The position numbers and the translations under genes were made by a program. The notes under the pieces were generated by a model that ran no database searches, was not told where the DNA came from, and was given only the letters and a program-made list of their open reading frames with translations. From the NCBI GenBank assembly GCA_000710935.1, contig BAYV01000010.1:1-64000 (forward strand): DNA of 64,000 nucleotides, read 5' to 3'. This stretch comes from Iodidimonas nitroreducens (lineage in GTDB: Bacteria; Pseudomonadota; Alphaproteobacteria; Sphingomonadales; Rhodothalassiaceae). Below are positions 1 to 8,780 of this stretch, one piece after another; positions within the stretch are counted from its first letter, which is position 1, and each line of letters opens with the position of its first letter.

Positions 1-1367
1 GCCGCCGCCGCCATCGCTGGCGACAACAGATGCGTGCGCGCCCCCGGACCTTGGCGCCCCACGAAATTGCGGTTAGAGGTCGAAGCGCAGCGTTCGCCCG
101 GTGGCACTTTATCCGGGTTCATCCCCAAACACATGGAGCAGCCCGGTTCCCGCCATAAAAATCCGGCATCGGTAAAGATTTTATCCAGGCCTTCCTGCTC
201 GGCCTGATATTTCACAAGGCCCGAGCCGGGCACCACCAGGGCTTCGATGATCCCGGGCGCCACGGCATGACCCTTAACCACGGCCGCTGCCGCCCGCAAA
301 TCCTCGATCCGGCTATTGGTGCACGATCCGATAAACACCCGATCCACCGCCAAACCATCGAGCGCCATCCCCGGTTCCAGCCCCATATAATGAAGGGCAC
401 GTCCGGCGGCTTCGCGCTTGCCTATATCCGCAAAATCATCGGGATCCGGCACCCGCGCGCCAATGGGGGCCACCTGTTCCGGGCTGGTTCCCCATGTTAC
501 ATGCGGCTCTATCCCATTGGCATCGATGGTGATCTCCCGATCGAAATGGGCATCGGGATCGCTATAAAGACTGCGCCACAAAGCCACGGCCCCCTCCCAC
601 TGTCCCGCCTTGGGGGCAAAGGGTCTGCCACGCAGATAATCGAATGTTTTCTCATCGGGGGCGATCAAACCCGAACGCGCCCCGGCTTCGATGGCCATAT
701 TGCACAGGGTCATCCGCCCTTCCATGCTCAGGGCCTGCACGGCATCACCGGCAAATTCAATCACATGGCCAGTACCGCCATTGGTCCCAATCCGGCCGAT
801 GATCGCCAGCGCCATATCTTTGGCCGTAACCCCGATGGGCAAGGCACCGCTCACCGTCACCCGCATATTGCGCTGTTTTTTCAAAGTCAGGGTTTGGGTG
901 ACCAGCACATGTTCGACTTCGGATGTGCCAATGCCAAAGGCCAAAGCCCCAAAAGCCCCATGGGTTGAGGTATGGCTATCCCCGCAAACGATTGTGAGGC
1001 CGGGCTGGGTAAAACCCTGCTCAGGCCCGATGACATGCACAATCCCCTGCCGGATATCATCGATATCATAGATTTCGTGGCCCCATTTTTTGGTATTGCG
1101 GCGCAAAACCTCGATCTGTGTGCGCGACAGGGGATCTTCAATCGGCAAGCTGCGATCCGTGGTGGGGATATTATGATCGGGAACCGCCAAAGCCGCATCG
1201 GGGCGACGCACCCGATTGCCATCGGCCTCCAGCTTTTCAAAAGCCTGCGGGCTGGTGACTTCATGCACCAGATGCCGGTCGATATAGATCAGGCCCGATC
1301 CATCGCCAACATCGGCAACCAGATGCCGACGCCATATCTTGTCATAAAGCGTCAGTCCTTGCGACAT
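1..1367 (-). CDS. leuC: 3-isopropylmalate dehydratase large subunit LeuC (3' end outside window)
   Basis: The protein isomerises 2- and 3-isopropylmalate in leucine biosynthesis, as the large [4Fe-4S] subunit that pairs with LeuD in the cytoplasm. About 455 codons are visible, against roughly 466 in E. coli LeuC, so only the last 10-15 residues run past base 1. The aconitase-type signature [12 protein letters not shown] lies near residue 130. The cluster cysteines sit in IGSCTNSR (near 346) and in PGCSMCLG (near 409 and 412). The start is the ATG at 1367-1365, preceded by an ACCTCC complement (GGAGGT) a few bases upstream. leuD is not visible and would be expected to the left. A terminator-like hairpin separates this gene from the glycosyltransferase upstream, so it probably has its own promoter. 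Confidence 0.95.
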   Translation of the reverse strand, partial: MSQGLTLYDKIWRRHLVADVGDGSGLIYIDRHLVHEVTSPQAFEKLEADGNRVRRPDAALAVPDHNIPTTDRSLPIEDPLSRTQIEVLRRNTKKWGHEIYDIDDIRQGIVHVIGPEQGFTQPGLTIVCGDSHTSTHGAFGALAFGIGTSEVEHVLVTQTLTLKKQRNMRVTVSGALPIGVTAKDMALAIIGRIGTNGGTGHVIEFAGDAVQALSMEGRMTLCNMAIEAGARSGLIAPDEKTFDYLRGRPFAPKAGQWEGAVALWRSLYSDPDAHFDREITIDANGIEPHVTWGTSPEQVAPIGARVPDPDDFADIGKREAAGRALHYMGLEPGMALDGLAVDRVFIGSCTNSRIEDLRAAAAVVKGHAVAPGIIEALVVPGSGLVKYQAEQEGLDKIFTDAGFLWREPGCSMCLGMNPDKVPPGERCASTSNRNFVGRQGPGARTHLLSPAMAAA

Positions 1368-1433
1368 GATCCACCTCCATCAACGGCCATTTGTGATATT
1401 TCCTGTGCCTATAGGGATGAAAGGCACTTGGCA

Positions 1434-1466
1434 ATAAAAAAGCGGATGCTGTTGCGCACCCGCTTT
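1434..1466 (-). terminator. Rho-independent terminator after the glycosyltransferase gene
   Basis: Read on the minus strand, an 11-bp stem (arms at 1456-1466 and 1439-1449, one G-T pair) closes a 6-base loop and is followed by a run of T residues interrupted by one A. It lies 37 bases past the stop of the glycosyltransferase and about 70 bases before the leuC start. It would separate the two transcripts. Confidence 0.75.
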
Positions 1467-1502
1467 ATCCTGTTGATTGGCCGAGGCCGGATTGATTGGC
1501 GA

Positions 1503-2252
1503 TCAGCGGGTTTGCGTGGGCCAATAACCTGATAGCAATCGCTCGCCAGTATGGCCCCCGCCGATTTCATCAATCACCCGACTGCCAATGCCCGACAGAT
1601 TATCGCCATGCATGCGATAGGAAAACAGCGGTTCGGCGATATGCGTGCCGCGCCAGCCATTATCGATGATCCGCCGCCATTTATGATGCTTGGTCCCCTT
1701 GCGGATGCCTTCATCAAAAGGGCTGGCTTCCATCACGGCAGCCATCAGGGTCAACGCCGGTTCGGGAATGAAACTGAACCGTTCGATCAGGGTTGGATCG
1801 AAAGCGGTGGATTTACCGCGACCGATCTCGGCTCCGGTTTCATCCACCAATGTGCAATTGGTATAGATAAACCCAAGCTGCGGATCTGATTTCCGTGCCA
1901 GATTAAGCTCGGCAATGCAGCGGCTGGCATAGCTATCCGTCAGCAGATCATCGGCATCGAGAATAATCACATATTCCCCAACGCAATATTTCAGCCCCGC
2001 ATTCATCGCGGCCAGCTTACCGGCATTGGATGGCATTTCCACCACCTCGATCCGCGAAAGATCATTCGGACGCTTGATGGCATCGCGAATGGCTTCCAGC
2101 GAATGATCAGTGCTGCCATCATCAACGATCACCAGTTCGATGGAATCGTAATCCTGACGGAAAACGCTGGCAATGGTATCCGCGATGAAACGGCCATAAT
2201 TATAATTGGGGATGATAACGGACAAAAGGCCCGGTGAAGTCAGTGATTTCAT
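1503..2252 (-). CDS. Family 2 glycosyltransferase
   Basis: This 249-residue enzyme transfers a sugar from a nucleotide-sugar to an unidentified acceptor in the cytoplasm. It has the GT-A fold signature of GT2: SVIIPNYNYG at residues 11-20, the nucleotide-binding DDGSTD at 44-49, and a DADD motif at 99-102 in the place of the metal-binding DXD. There are no predicted membrane spans. Its ATG overlaps the stop of the upstream sulfotransferase by four bases (ATGA), so the two are probably translated together. A glycan that is both glycosylated and sulfated is a reasonable product, but substrate and acceptor cannot be read from the sequence. Confidence 0.85.
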   Translation of the reverse strand: MKSLTSPGLLSVIIPNYNYGRFIADTIASVFRQDYDSIELVIVDDGSTDHSLEAIRDAIKRPNDLSRIEVVEMPSNAGKLAAMNAGLKYCVGEYVIILDADDLLTDSYASRCIAELNLARKSDPQLGFIYTNCTLVDETGAEIGRGKSTAFDPTLIERFSFIPEPALTLMAAVMEASPFDEGIRKGTKHHKWRRIIDNGWRGTHIAEPLFSYRMHGDNLSGIGSRVIDEIGGGHTGERLLSGYWPTQTR

Positions 2253-3379
2253 TGGCGCTGTCTCGCAAAAGTCTCCGAAGAGGTCACGGCCCGGAGGCGG
2301 GTATCGGGAGCGAAAAGATTTCGCGTCGAATGGTCAAGTTGGTTCAAAAGGTCAGAGCATCGCATTTTGATCCGAGCCTTTTCTTCGTCAGTCAAAGCCA
2401 TTTGCTTGGCTTTTCGGTCATCTTCAAAGCGGCTGGCATTGTTATCATCTTTCGAGTGATAACGAAATTGTTCAAGCATTTCCAGACGCTCATGATCATC
2501 GGGGAAAAGCCCAAGCCCCCGCTCGATGATCTGTGTAAAGCTGTTTGGACCCAAATCACGGTAATTCACAAGAGAAAGATTGGCTTTGCACCCCAGAACA
2601 GCTTCAAAATATTGTGCGTAGCATGCTGCCAGATAATCCACATCACTTAATTTTTTGCCAATATCCACGGGCAATCCGCTTAAAAAAGCCCCTTGCGCTG
2701 TTCCTTTGGTCAATAAAACGGCGGTCGTCTCTTTTTTCACCGAGGCGATCACCTCGATCGGATCGCGATAGAGAAAAAGCCCCGGAACATCGGGAAAGGC
2801 GGCGGCGATCAAATCGGCATAAACCACATTCCAGCTGATGAACTTCACAAAAGCCCGCCGCTCATTGCCCACGCGCCGCCGTGTCATCGCCAGAACAAGA
2901 TTGCGCAGGCGCCGGAGCACCGTTGGGGTCGGCTCGGCCCTGTGCTGCCAATTCTGCGTGATCAAGGCCCAGAAGCCGCGCTGCAGGGGGGCACCCTGGC
3001 TGATCATCATATGATGGGCCGGACGGGCCAAGGCCTTGGTGGTCAGGGTCGAGCCACAACGCGACACATGATGAATGAAGGCCGATGGGTAAAGGCTATC
3101 GGCAAAAAGATCGTCCTGATCAAGAATATCCACAGGGCAAGAAAATGCCGTGCCGATCGCCTGCGCGCGGGCCAGTTCGGCAATCGTGAAAATATATTGC
3201 CATTCCCGAAATGGATGCTGGCCCAGATCGCCCCAGATCACCCGCCCCGCGCCCGCCGGGTCGATCGCCAAAGGCACCAGACCGGGGGTCAAACGGATCA
3301 GGCGCGCCGCCTCATCCACGTCCACATGGCGCTGGAACGCATGGGGGACGAGATCAGCCACGACCTCATGATCGGGCAA
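2249..3379 (-). CDS. Sulfotransferase family protein
   Basis: This 376-residue protein resembles PAPS-dependent sulfotransferases. The P-loop-like 5'-phosphosulfate motif is SRCGSTLT at residues 106-113, and the 3'-phosphate-binding stretch LYRDPIEVIAS lies at 203-213. The first 95 residues do not match the core I know and may be an added domain. The only start in this frame close to the conserved region is a TTG at 3379 with a weak ribosome-binding site. The frame stays open for about 13 more codons upstream without an ATG, so the start is uncertain. It forms a two-gene unit with the downstream glycosyltransferase. The sulfate acceptor is unknown; a surface polysaccharide or glycolipid is likely. 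Confidence 0.7.
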   Translation of the reverse strand: MPDHEVVADLVPHAFQRHVDVDEAARLIRLTPGLVPLAIDPAGAGRVIWGDLGQHPFREWQYIFTIAELARAQAIGTAFSCPVDILDQDDLFADSLYPSAFIHHVSRCGSTLTTKALARPAHHMMISQGAPLQRGFWALITQNWQHRAEPTPTVLRRLRNLVLAMTRRRVGNERRAFVKFISWNVVYADLIAAAFPDVPGLFLYRDPIEVIASVKKETTAVLLTKGTAQGAFLSGLPVDIGKKLSDVDYLAACYAQYFEAVLGCKANLSLVNYRDLGPNSFTQIIERGLGLFPDDHERLEMLEQFRYHSKDDNNASRFEDDRKAKQMALTDEEKARIKMRCSDLLNQLDHSTRNLFAPDTRLRAVTSSETFARQRQ

Positions 3380-3598
3380 GGCATATAAAACATCACGGGG
3401 CTTTATGGGTAGAGCCTTTCATGCTGCGCGCTTTCAGAGCCAGCTTATAATTCTAATGGACAAAAAACGTCGCAAAAAAGATGGCCCAAAGACGGGAAAG
3501 ACAAAAGCCACCGAAAAAAGGCAAAAAAATGGCAATTTCTGTCATTAAGGCGTTTTTGGGCGATGAGCGTTGATTTTGCAAGGCATCTGAGCGCCAAA

Positions 3599-4063
3599 TC
3601 AACCCCGCCCCCGATAGGGCTGCACCCCGGTATCAGGAATCCAGAGGCCCAAGGGCGGCTTGCCGCTTTGGAAAAACACATCGATGGGAATGCCGCCCCG
3701 AGGATACCAATAGCCGCCAAGGCGCAACCATTTTGGCTGCAATTCTTCGATCAGCCGCTCGGCTATTCCAACGGTGCAATCCTCGTGAAAAGCCTGATGA
3801 TTGCGAAAGCTGCTGAGATAAAGCTTCAGCGATTTGCTTTCCACCAGCAAACGCGCCGGCGCATAATCGATCACCAGATGGGCAAAATCGGGCTGGCCGG
3901 TGACCGGGCACAGGCTGGTGAATTCAGGACAGGTAAAGCGCACCAGATAATCCGAGCCCGGGCGTGGATTGGCGACCGTTTCCAAAATGGCATCTTCGGG
4001 CTTTTCCGGCTGCGAAGCGCTGCCGCCAAGCTGTGAGAGATTTTCATAAATATTATTTGACAT
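3599..4063 (-). CDS. queF: NADPH-dependent 7-cyano-7-deazaguanine reductase QueF (short type)
   Basis: QueF reduces preQ0 to preQ1 in queuosine biosynthesis. The 154-residue protein is the short, unimodular type. The active-site cysteine is C52 in [12 protein letters not shown], and the family-typical stretches [17 protein letters not shown] (74-90) and FHED (92-95) bind substrate and NADPH. The frame extends upstream to 4150, but the ATG at 4063 follows an AAGGAGG sequence 13 bases away, and the extra 29 residues do not resemble the family. The gene stands alone, with hspQ divergent across about 270 bases. Confidence 0.93.
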   Translation of the reverse strand: MSNNIYENLSQLGGSASQPEKPEDAILETVANPRPGSDYLVRFTCPEFTSLCPVTGQPDFAHLVIDYAPARLLVESKSLKLYLSSFRNHQAFHEDCTVGIAERLIEELQPKWLRLGGYWYPRGGIPIDVFFQSGKPPLGLWIPDTGVQPYRGRG

Positions 4064-4331
4064 GGATCGGTGTTTGCCTCCTTCAAAACGGCCTGATACA
4101 GGAAATAAAAGCTGAATGGTCAATGATCTGCTGACTTGGCACATTATCATAAAGTTTGTTCAGTTTTCGTTCAGAATATGATTGGCACAATAAGATCATG
4201 CGCGGCAATGGGGTGAAACGGGCTGTTTTGATCCCATGCACTGGTAAAATGCAGGCGGCTATCTGCATGATCGGAATTTGCAACACGACCTATGAAACGC
4301 CGGAGCAACATTTTTGATGCAGGAGCAACAT

Positions 4332-4655
4332 ATGGCTGAGCTGCCTCAGGCCCGTTTTTCAATCGGACAGGTCGTGCGTCACAGGATGTTTGGCTATCGG
4401 GGCCTGATTTTTGATGTCGATCCGTTTTTCTTCAATACTGAAACATGGTATGAGTCGGTCAAGGCGTCGCGCCCGCCCAAAGATTCGCCCTGGTATCATG
4501 TGATGGTGGATGGGGCCGATCACGTCACCTTTGTGGCCGAACGCAATCTGATTGCCTCGGATGATAGCGCCAGCCCCATCAGGCATCCGCTGGTGCCGGA
4601 ATTTTTCCGTAATGGGCAATATGGCAGTTATCATCTGCGCACTCTGCCCAATTAA
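4332..4655 (+). CDS. hspQ: Heat shock protein HspQ (hemimethylated-DNA-binding YccV family)
   Basis: HspQ homologues bind hemimethylated DNA and, in enterobacteria, act as specificity factors for Lon protease. The 107-residue product carries the family core: FSIGQVVRHRMFGYRGLIFDVDP near the N-terminus, then SPWYHVMVDG and TFVAERNL. I chose the ATG at 4332 because AGGAG at 4321-4325 is six bases upstream. A second ATG at 4317 in the same frame has its own GGAGCAACAT upstream, so the ten-base leader sequence occurs twice in tandem and either start might be used. No clear heat-shock promoter was recognised upstream. Confidence 0.9.
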   Translation: MAELPQARFSIGQVVRHRMFGYRGLIFDVDPFFFNTETWYESVKASRPPKDSPWYHVMVDGADHVTFVAERNLIASDDSASPIRHPLVPEFFRNGQYGSYHLRTLPN

Positions 4656-4770
4656 TCGCTCTTGGCGTTTATCGGTTTTCTCCCTATGCGTTGCATCCTG
4701 AAGCATGCCATCTTAATGTGCTGGCTTTGATGGCCATGTCATCTTTCTCACTCGCTTCAAAGGTTGCCCG

Positions 4771-5670
4771 ATGAAACGCCAAGCACCATCGCCACTGGTT
4801 TCCACCGATTGGCTGGAGCAGCATTTGTCTGCCCCCGATATTCGCGTTCTTGATGCCTCCTGGCACCTGCCGGATTCTGATCATGATGCCCGCGCCGATT
4901 ATCGTACCGCCCATATTCCGGGGGCGGTTTTTTTCGATCTTGATGAAATTTCCGATCCCGATGCCGGATTGCCGCATATGCTGCCCTCCCTTGAAGCCTT
5001 TTCCAGTGCCATGCGGCGATTGGGGATCGGCGATGGCAGCACGATCATTGTTTATGATACCGGCGATCTGCATTCTGCCGCGCGGGCATGGTGGATGTTT
5101 CGGGTTTTTGGCCAGCGCGATGTGTTTGTGCTCGATGGCGGGCTCGGCAAATGGCGGCGCGAAGGCCGGCCATTAGAAGATTTACCCCCCGGCCCGCGGG
5201 AGCGGCATTTTTCCGCCCGGCGTCATGATAATCTGGTGGCCGATCTGGATGCCGTGATCAAAGCCAGCACCAAAAATACCGCCCAAATCCTTGATGCCCG
5301 TGGAAATCCCCGCTTTTTGGGGCTTCAGCCCGAACCGCGTGCGGGGGTGGAGCCCGGCCATATTCCCGGTGCCATCAATGTGCCCTATGCCAGCCTTTAT
5401 CAGCCCGATGGCACGCTCAAATCACCGCAGGATCTGCAACAGATTCTTGAATCCGCAGGGGTCGATCTCAAAAAACCGGTCATCACAAGCTGTGGTTCTG
5501 GGGTCACCGCCTGCTCCATCGCTTTGGCCCTCACCGCCATCGGCCATCGGGATTGGTCGGTTTATGATGGCTCCTGGGCCGAATATGGCAGTCAGCCTGC
5601 CCTCCCTAAAGTTACCGCTGCCAAAGTCACCGAGGCCAATATCAGGGCGGATAGCGCTCGTCCCGCCTGA
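4771..5670 (+). CDS. sseA: 3-mercaptopyruvate sulfurtransferase SseA
   Basis: The enzyme transfers sulfur from 3-mercaptopyruvate to thiols or cyanide. Its 299 residues form two rhodanese domains: a non-catalytic N-terminal one (about 8-130) and a catalytic C-terminal one (about 160-285). The active-site cysteine is C241 in the loop CGSGVTA, the form typical of mercaptopyruvate sulfurtransferases rather than thiosulfate sulfurtransferases. The start ATG has AAAGG seven bases upstream. metC follows 50 bases downstream on the same strand, so the two cysteine/methionine-related genes may be co-transcribed. Confidence 0.93.
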   Translation: MKRQAPSPLVSTDWLEQHLSAPDIRVLDASWHLPDSDHDARADYRTAHIPGAVFFDLDEISDPDAGLPHMLPSLEAFSSAMRRLGIGDGSTIIVYDTGDLHSAARAWWMFRVFGQRDVFVLDGGLGKWRREGRPLEDLPPGPRERHFSARRHDNLVADLDAVIKASTKNTAQILDARGNPRFLGLQPEPRAGVEPGHIPGAINVPYASLYQPDGTLKSPQDLQQILESAGVDLKKPVITSCGSGVTACSIALALTAIGHRDWSVYDGSWAEYGSQPALPKVTAAKVTEANIRADSARPA

Positions 5671-5720
5671 TCTTCAATCTTTCTGATCTTTCAGAATAAT
5701 AAGACCGGACCCCCAATTCC

Positions 5721-6890
5721 ATGAAACGCGATACCCAGATCATTGAAGCCGGACGCCGGTCTGATTGGACCCATGGCATTGTCAATCCGCCTGTTTTTCG
5801 GGCATCGACCTGCCTTTTTGAAACCATGGATGATCTGCGGGCGGGGATCAAAAATCCTGATGCCAAGCTTTTTTATGGCCGCCGGGGCACCCCCACCCAT
5901 TGGGCCTTGCGCGATGCCATCACCCAATTGGAAGGGGGCGTGGATAGCTGGCTTTATCCATCGGGCATGGCGGCCATCGCCGGGTCTATATTGGCTGTGG
6001 TGGCAAGCGGCGATCATATCCTGGTCACCGATAGTGTTTATGAACCCACCCGGGCTTTATGTGATCATATGCTCAAACGTTTCGGTATCGAAACAACATA
6101 TTATGATCCCTGCATTGGGGCTGGATTCGCTGAGCTTTTCAAGAAAAACACCAAACTTGTGGTGACCGAATCCCCCGGTTCATTGACCTTGGAAATCCAG
6201 GATCTGCCCGCCATCTGTGCCATTGCCCATGATCATGATGCTTTGGTGCTTTTGGATAATACCTGGGCCACCCCCCTCAATATGAAGGCGCTGGAGCTGG
6301 GTATTGATATTTCGGTTCATGCCGCCACCAAATATATTGTTGGCCATTCCGATGTGATGCTCGGCATTGCCACGGCCAATGCCCGGGCCTGGCCAAAGCT
6401 GCAACAGGGCGCGGTGCAATTGGGGCAAACCACCAGCCCTGATGATGCATGGCTTGCTCTGCGCGGGCTTAGAACCCTGCCCATTCGCTTGAAGCAGCAT
6501 GAAAAAAGCGCGCTCCAGATTGCCCACTGGCTGCAAAAGCACCCCATGGTTGATCGCGTGCTGCATCCAGCCCTGCCTGAAATGCCGGGCCATGACCTTT
6601 TCAGGCGAGATTTCACCGGCTCCTGCGGTCTGTTTTCCTTTATCTTAAAGCAGGGCAGCTATCAGCAGATCGATCATTTTGTTGATGATATGCGCCTGTT
6701 TAAGCTTGGTTTTTCATGGGGCGGTTTTGAAAGCCTGATCCTGCCCACCGATCCCGCACGGGTGCGCAGCGCCACCCGATGGCAGGCTATGGGCCCCCTT
6801 GTAAGGCTTCACATCGGCCTTGAAGATCCCGATGATCTGATTGATGATCTGGCTGCGGGCTTTGAGCGGTTTGAAAAGGCTATCGCTTAA
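5721..6890 (+). CDS. metC: Cystathionine beta-lyase MetC
   Basis: This PLP enzyme cleaves cystathionine to homocysteine, pyruvate and ammonia in methionine biosynthesis. The 389-residue protein belongs to the Cys/Met metabolism (fold type I) family. YGRRGTPTH (52-60) supplies phosphate-binding residues from the partner subunit, LLDNTWATP lies at 177-185, and the PLP lysine is K204 in HAATKYIVGHSD. The stop overlaps the stop of the convergent DUF502 gene by four bases. Cystathionine gamma-lyase or gamma-synthase activity cannot be ruled out, but the motif around K204 fits beta-lyase better. Confidence 0.9.
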   Translation: MKRDTQIIEAGRRSDWTHGIVNPPVFRASTCLFETMDDLRAGIKNPDAKLFYGRRGTPTHWALRDAITQLEGGVDSWLYPSGMAAIAGSILAVVASGDHILVTDSVYEPTRALCDHMLKRFGIETTYYDPCIGAGFAELFKKNTKLVVTESPGSLTLEIQDLPAICAIAHDHDALVLLDNTWATPLNMKALELGIDISVHAATKYIVGHSDVMLGIATANARAWPKLQQGAVQLGQTTSPDDAWLALRGLRTLPIRLKQHEKSALQIAHWLQKHPMVDRVLHPALPEMPGHDLFRRDFTGSCGLFSFILKQGSYQQIDHFVDDMRLFKLGFSWGGFESLILPTDPARVRSATRWQAMGPLVRLHIGLEDPDDLIDDLAAGFERFEKAIA

Positions 6891-7552
6891 GGTGCAGACG
6901 ATTTTGCGGCTTCTGATGGGCGCTTGTTCGGGCTGGCAAGGGGTAATTCCGACGGGCTAACCAAGCCGGCCGAAATGATATATTTGATCGCCTGTTCGAT
7001 GGTCATATCCAGATAGATACAATCACTTTTTCTCACAAACAGCAAAAATCCCGAGGTGGGATTGGGCGTTGTGGGCAGAAAAACATTCAGCATATCTTCC
7101 TTGGCGGTTTTCTGCTGAATTTCATTGGTGGTGTTCGACGAAACAAAGGCAATCGCCCATAAACCCGGGCGCGGATATTCGATCATCACCACATCGCGGA
7201 AGGTGGTGGAGCTTTGCGCCATCACCGTTTGGGCAATCTGTTTCACCGTTGTGTAAATACCGCGAATGACCGGCGTCCGCTCCACCAGCGCTTCGCCAAG
7301 CCTGATCAGGGATCGGCCGAGAAAATTGGCGGCCAGTGCCCCCAGCATGGTGAGAAAGACAAAAGTGATGAAAAGCCCGATACCGGGGATATTCACCGCC
7401 AGGTAGGTTTCAGGATTATAAGCCGTGGGCAAAAGACCGCGAACAAAGCCATCGATGCCCCCGATCACCTTCCAGGTCAGAAAAATCGTGATGGAAATGG
7501 GCGCAAAGACAACGAGCCCAGCAAGAAAATACGTCCTCAGCCGATGCCACAC
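6887..7552 (-). CDS. DUF502 family inner-membrane protein
   Basis: A 221-residue protein of the DUF502 family, whose function is not established. Two hydrophobic segments near residues 8-28 and 55-80 would anchor it in the inner membrane, followed by a soluble region with the family's SxxRDVVMIEYPRPGLWAIAF-like stretch around 115-140. The start appears to be GTG at 7552. It lies 42 bases downstream of the GNAT gene of the lipid locus on the same strand and could be the last gene of that transcript. Its link to lipid export is only by position. Confidence 0.85.
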   Translation of the reverse strand: MWHRLRTYFLAGLVVFAPISITIFLTWKVIGGIDGFVRGLLPTAYNPETYLAVNIPGIGLFITFVFLTMLGALAANFLGRSLIRLGEALVERTPVIRGIYTTVKQIAQTVMAQSSTTFRDVVMIEYPRPGLWAIAFVSSNTTNEIQQKTAKEDMLNVFLPTTPNPTSGFLLFVRKSDCIYLDMTIEQAIKYIISAGLVSPSELPLASPNKRPSEAAKSSAP

Positions 7553-7594
7553 AAGCCTATCCGTTTCTATAAAATCCGGTTTCAGATCGCGCTC

Positions 7595-8743
7595 TTATAG
7601 CAGTGATTTCTGATAGATTCGATAGGTCTTGTAGATTTCACAGCCAATCTCGTCGAGAATATTTCGCATGCCAAAATTATCTTCCAAAATCCAGGATAAT
7701 TCCGCCCATCGCGCCCCCCGGCGCACCACATCGCGGCGAGTATGTTCGATCATCATCAGTGCCAATGCTGCGGAATAGCGGCTTTTTTGCATGATCTTGC
7801 GCACACCCATCAGGGGAACCCGTAATCGTTTCGGATAGGATATGAATAATCCGCTGAGCAATCGCAGCCACCCCAAAGGAAGGAGCCTGCCATTAAAGGA
7901 GCGCAAAACCATATTCACATCCGGCAAGGTGACAAACATCCCCATGGGCTTTCCATCCACCTCGCATAGGCGCACACGATGCGGGGCAACGATCGGTTTG
8001 ATGTCCTGCGCCAGATGGGTGGCTTCTTCTGCCGTCAGGGGCACAAAGCCCCAATTATCCGACCAGGCATCATTATAAATATCGATGATCTTATGCAATT
8101 CATCCTGATAGCGTCGCATATCGATCTGGCGCAGGGTAATTTTTTCATTCTGCTCAACCGTTTTGATAAAGCGCGCCAAGCGGGGCGGCAAAGGCTTGAG
8201 CAGATCAAGCTCATAAGCCAATAAATCCTTTGCCTTCGCATAGCCCAAAGCCATTAAATGCTTTTGGTAATAAGGCCGGGCATGGCCCATCATCAAAACC
8301 GGCGGGGTATCAAACCCATCCACCAAAAGCCCGCATTCGCCATTGCTCGATAGATTATAGGGCCCCTCAATCCGCGTGCAGCCTGCGGCCTTCAGCCAAT
8401 CTTCGGCCTTGCCCAGCAAGGTGGCAAAAACCGCGCGATCATCGATGGCTTCGATCATGCCGAAATGGCCGATGCTGTCGCCCCTGTGCTTTTGTGCCAA
8501 TTGATCGATCTGGGCACTGATCCGCCCCACCGGGCGACCATTTTTCCAAGCAATCCAATAGGCAGCCCGGGCATGATCGAAATAGGGATTTTTGGTGCGA
8601 TCCAAAAGCGCCAGACGTTCGATCATCAATGGCTTCACCCAGCAGGGGTCCTGCGCATAGATTTCTTCGGCAACCCGAATGAATGTTTTAAGGTCTTTTT
8701 TCGCCTTCACTTCGGATAAAGCGATGGCTCCATATAATGACAT
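7595..8743 (-). CDS. bcerS: GNAT-family N-acyltransferase, probable bacterial ceramide synthase
   Basis: This 382-residue protein belongs to the large GNAT-fold group once mislabelled as dATP pyrophosphohydrolase. In Caulobacter a member of this group N-acylates the sphingoid base and was named bacterial ceramide synthase (bCerS). Supporting features are the early RVAEEIYAQDPCWVKPL and GPYNLSSNGECGLLVDGFD blocks, and a second GNAT-like half with ALMMIEHTRRDVVRRGARWAELSWILEDN-type sequence near residues 330-355. The locus contains serine palmitoyltransferase, an acyl carrier protein and a ceramide-reductase-like SDR, which supports the assignment. It would acylate the sphinganine amine with a fatty-acyl donor. 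It lies 37 bases after the flippase gene in the same transcript. The assignment rests on family and neighbourhood, without an alignment. Confidence 0.75.
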   Translation of the reverse strand: MSLYGAIALSEVKAKKDLKTFIRVAEEIYAQDPCWVKPLMIERLALLDRTKNPYFDHARAAYWIAWKNGRPVGRISAQIDQLAQKHRGDSIGHFGMIEAIDDRAVFATLLGKAEDWLKAAGCTRIEGPYNLSSNGECGLLVDGFDTPPVLMMGHARPYYQKHLMALGYAKAKDLLAYELDLLKPLPPRLARFIKTVEQNEKITLRQIDMRRYQDELHKIIDIYNDAWSDNWGFVPLTAEEATHLAQDIKPIVAPHRVRLCEVDGKPMGMFVTLPDVNMVLRSFNGRLLPLGWLRLLSGLFISYPKRLRVPLMGVRKIMQKSRYSAALALMMIEHTRRDVVRRGARWAELSWILEDNFGMRNILDEIGCEIYKTYRIYQKSLL

Positions 8744-8780
8744 GATCGGTCGCCCAGTTGATTAATGGGCGGGCCCATCA

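Noticed and set aside
267-1532. Long plus-strand open frames opposite leuC
   Set aside because: They are complements of the clear LeuC reading frame and show no domain, no ribosome-binding site and biased composition.
3456-3548. 30-codon lysine/arginine-rich frame on the plus strand between queF and the sulfotransferase
   Set aside because: No ribosome-binding site; the composition simply reflects an A-rich stretch.
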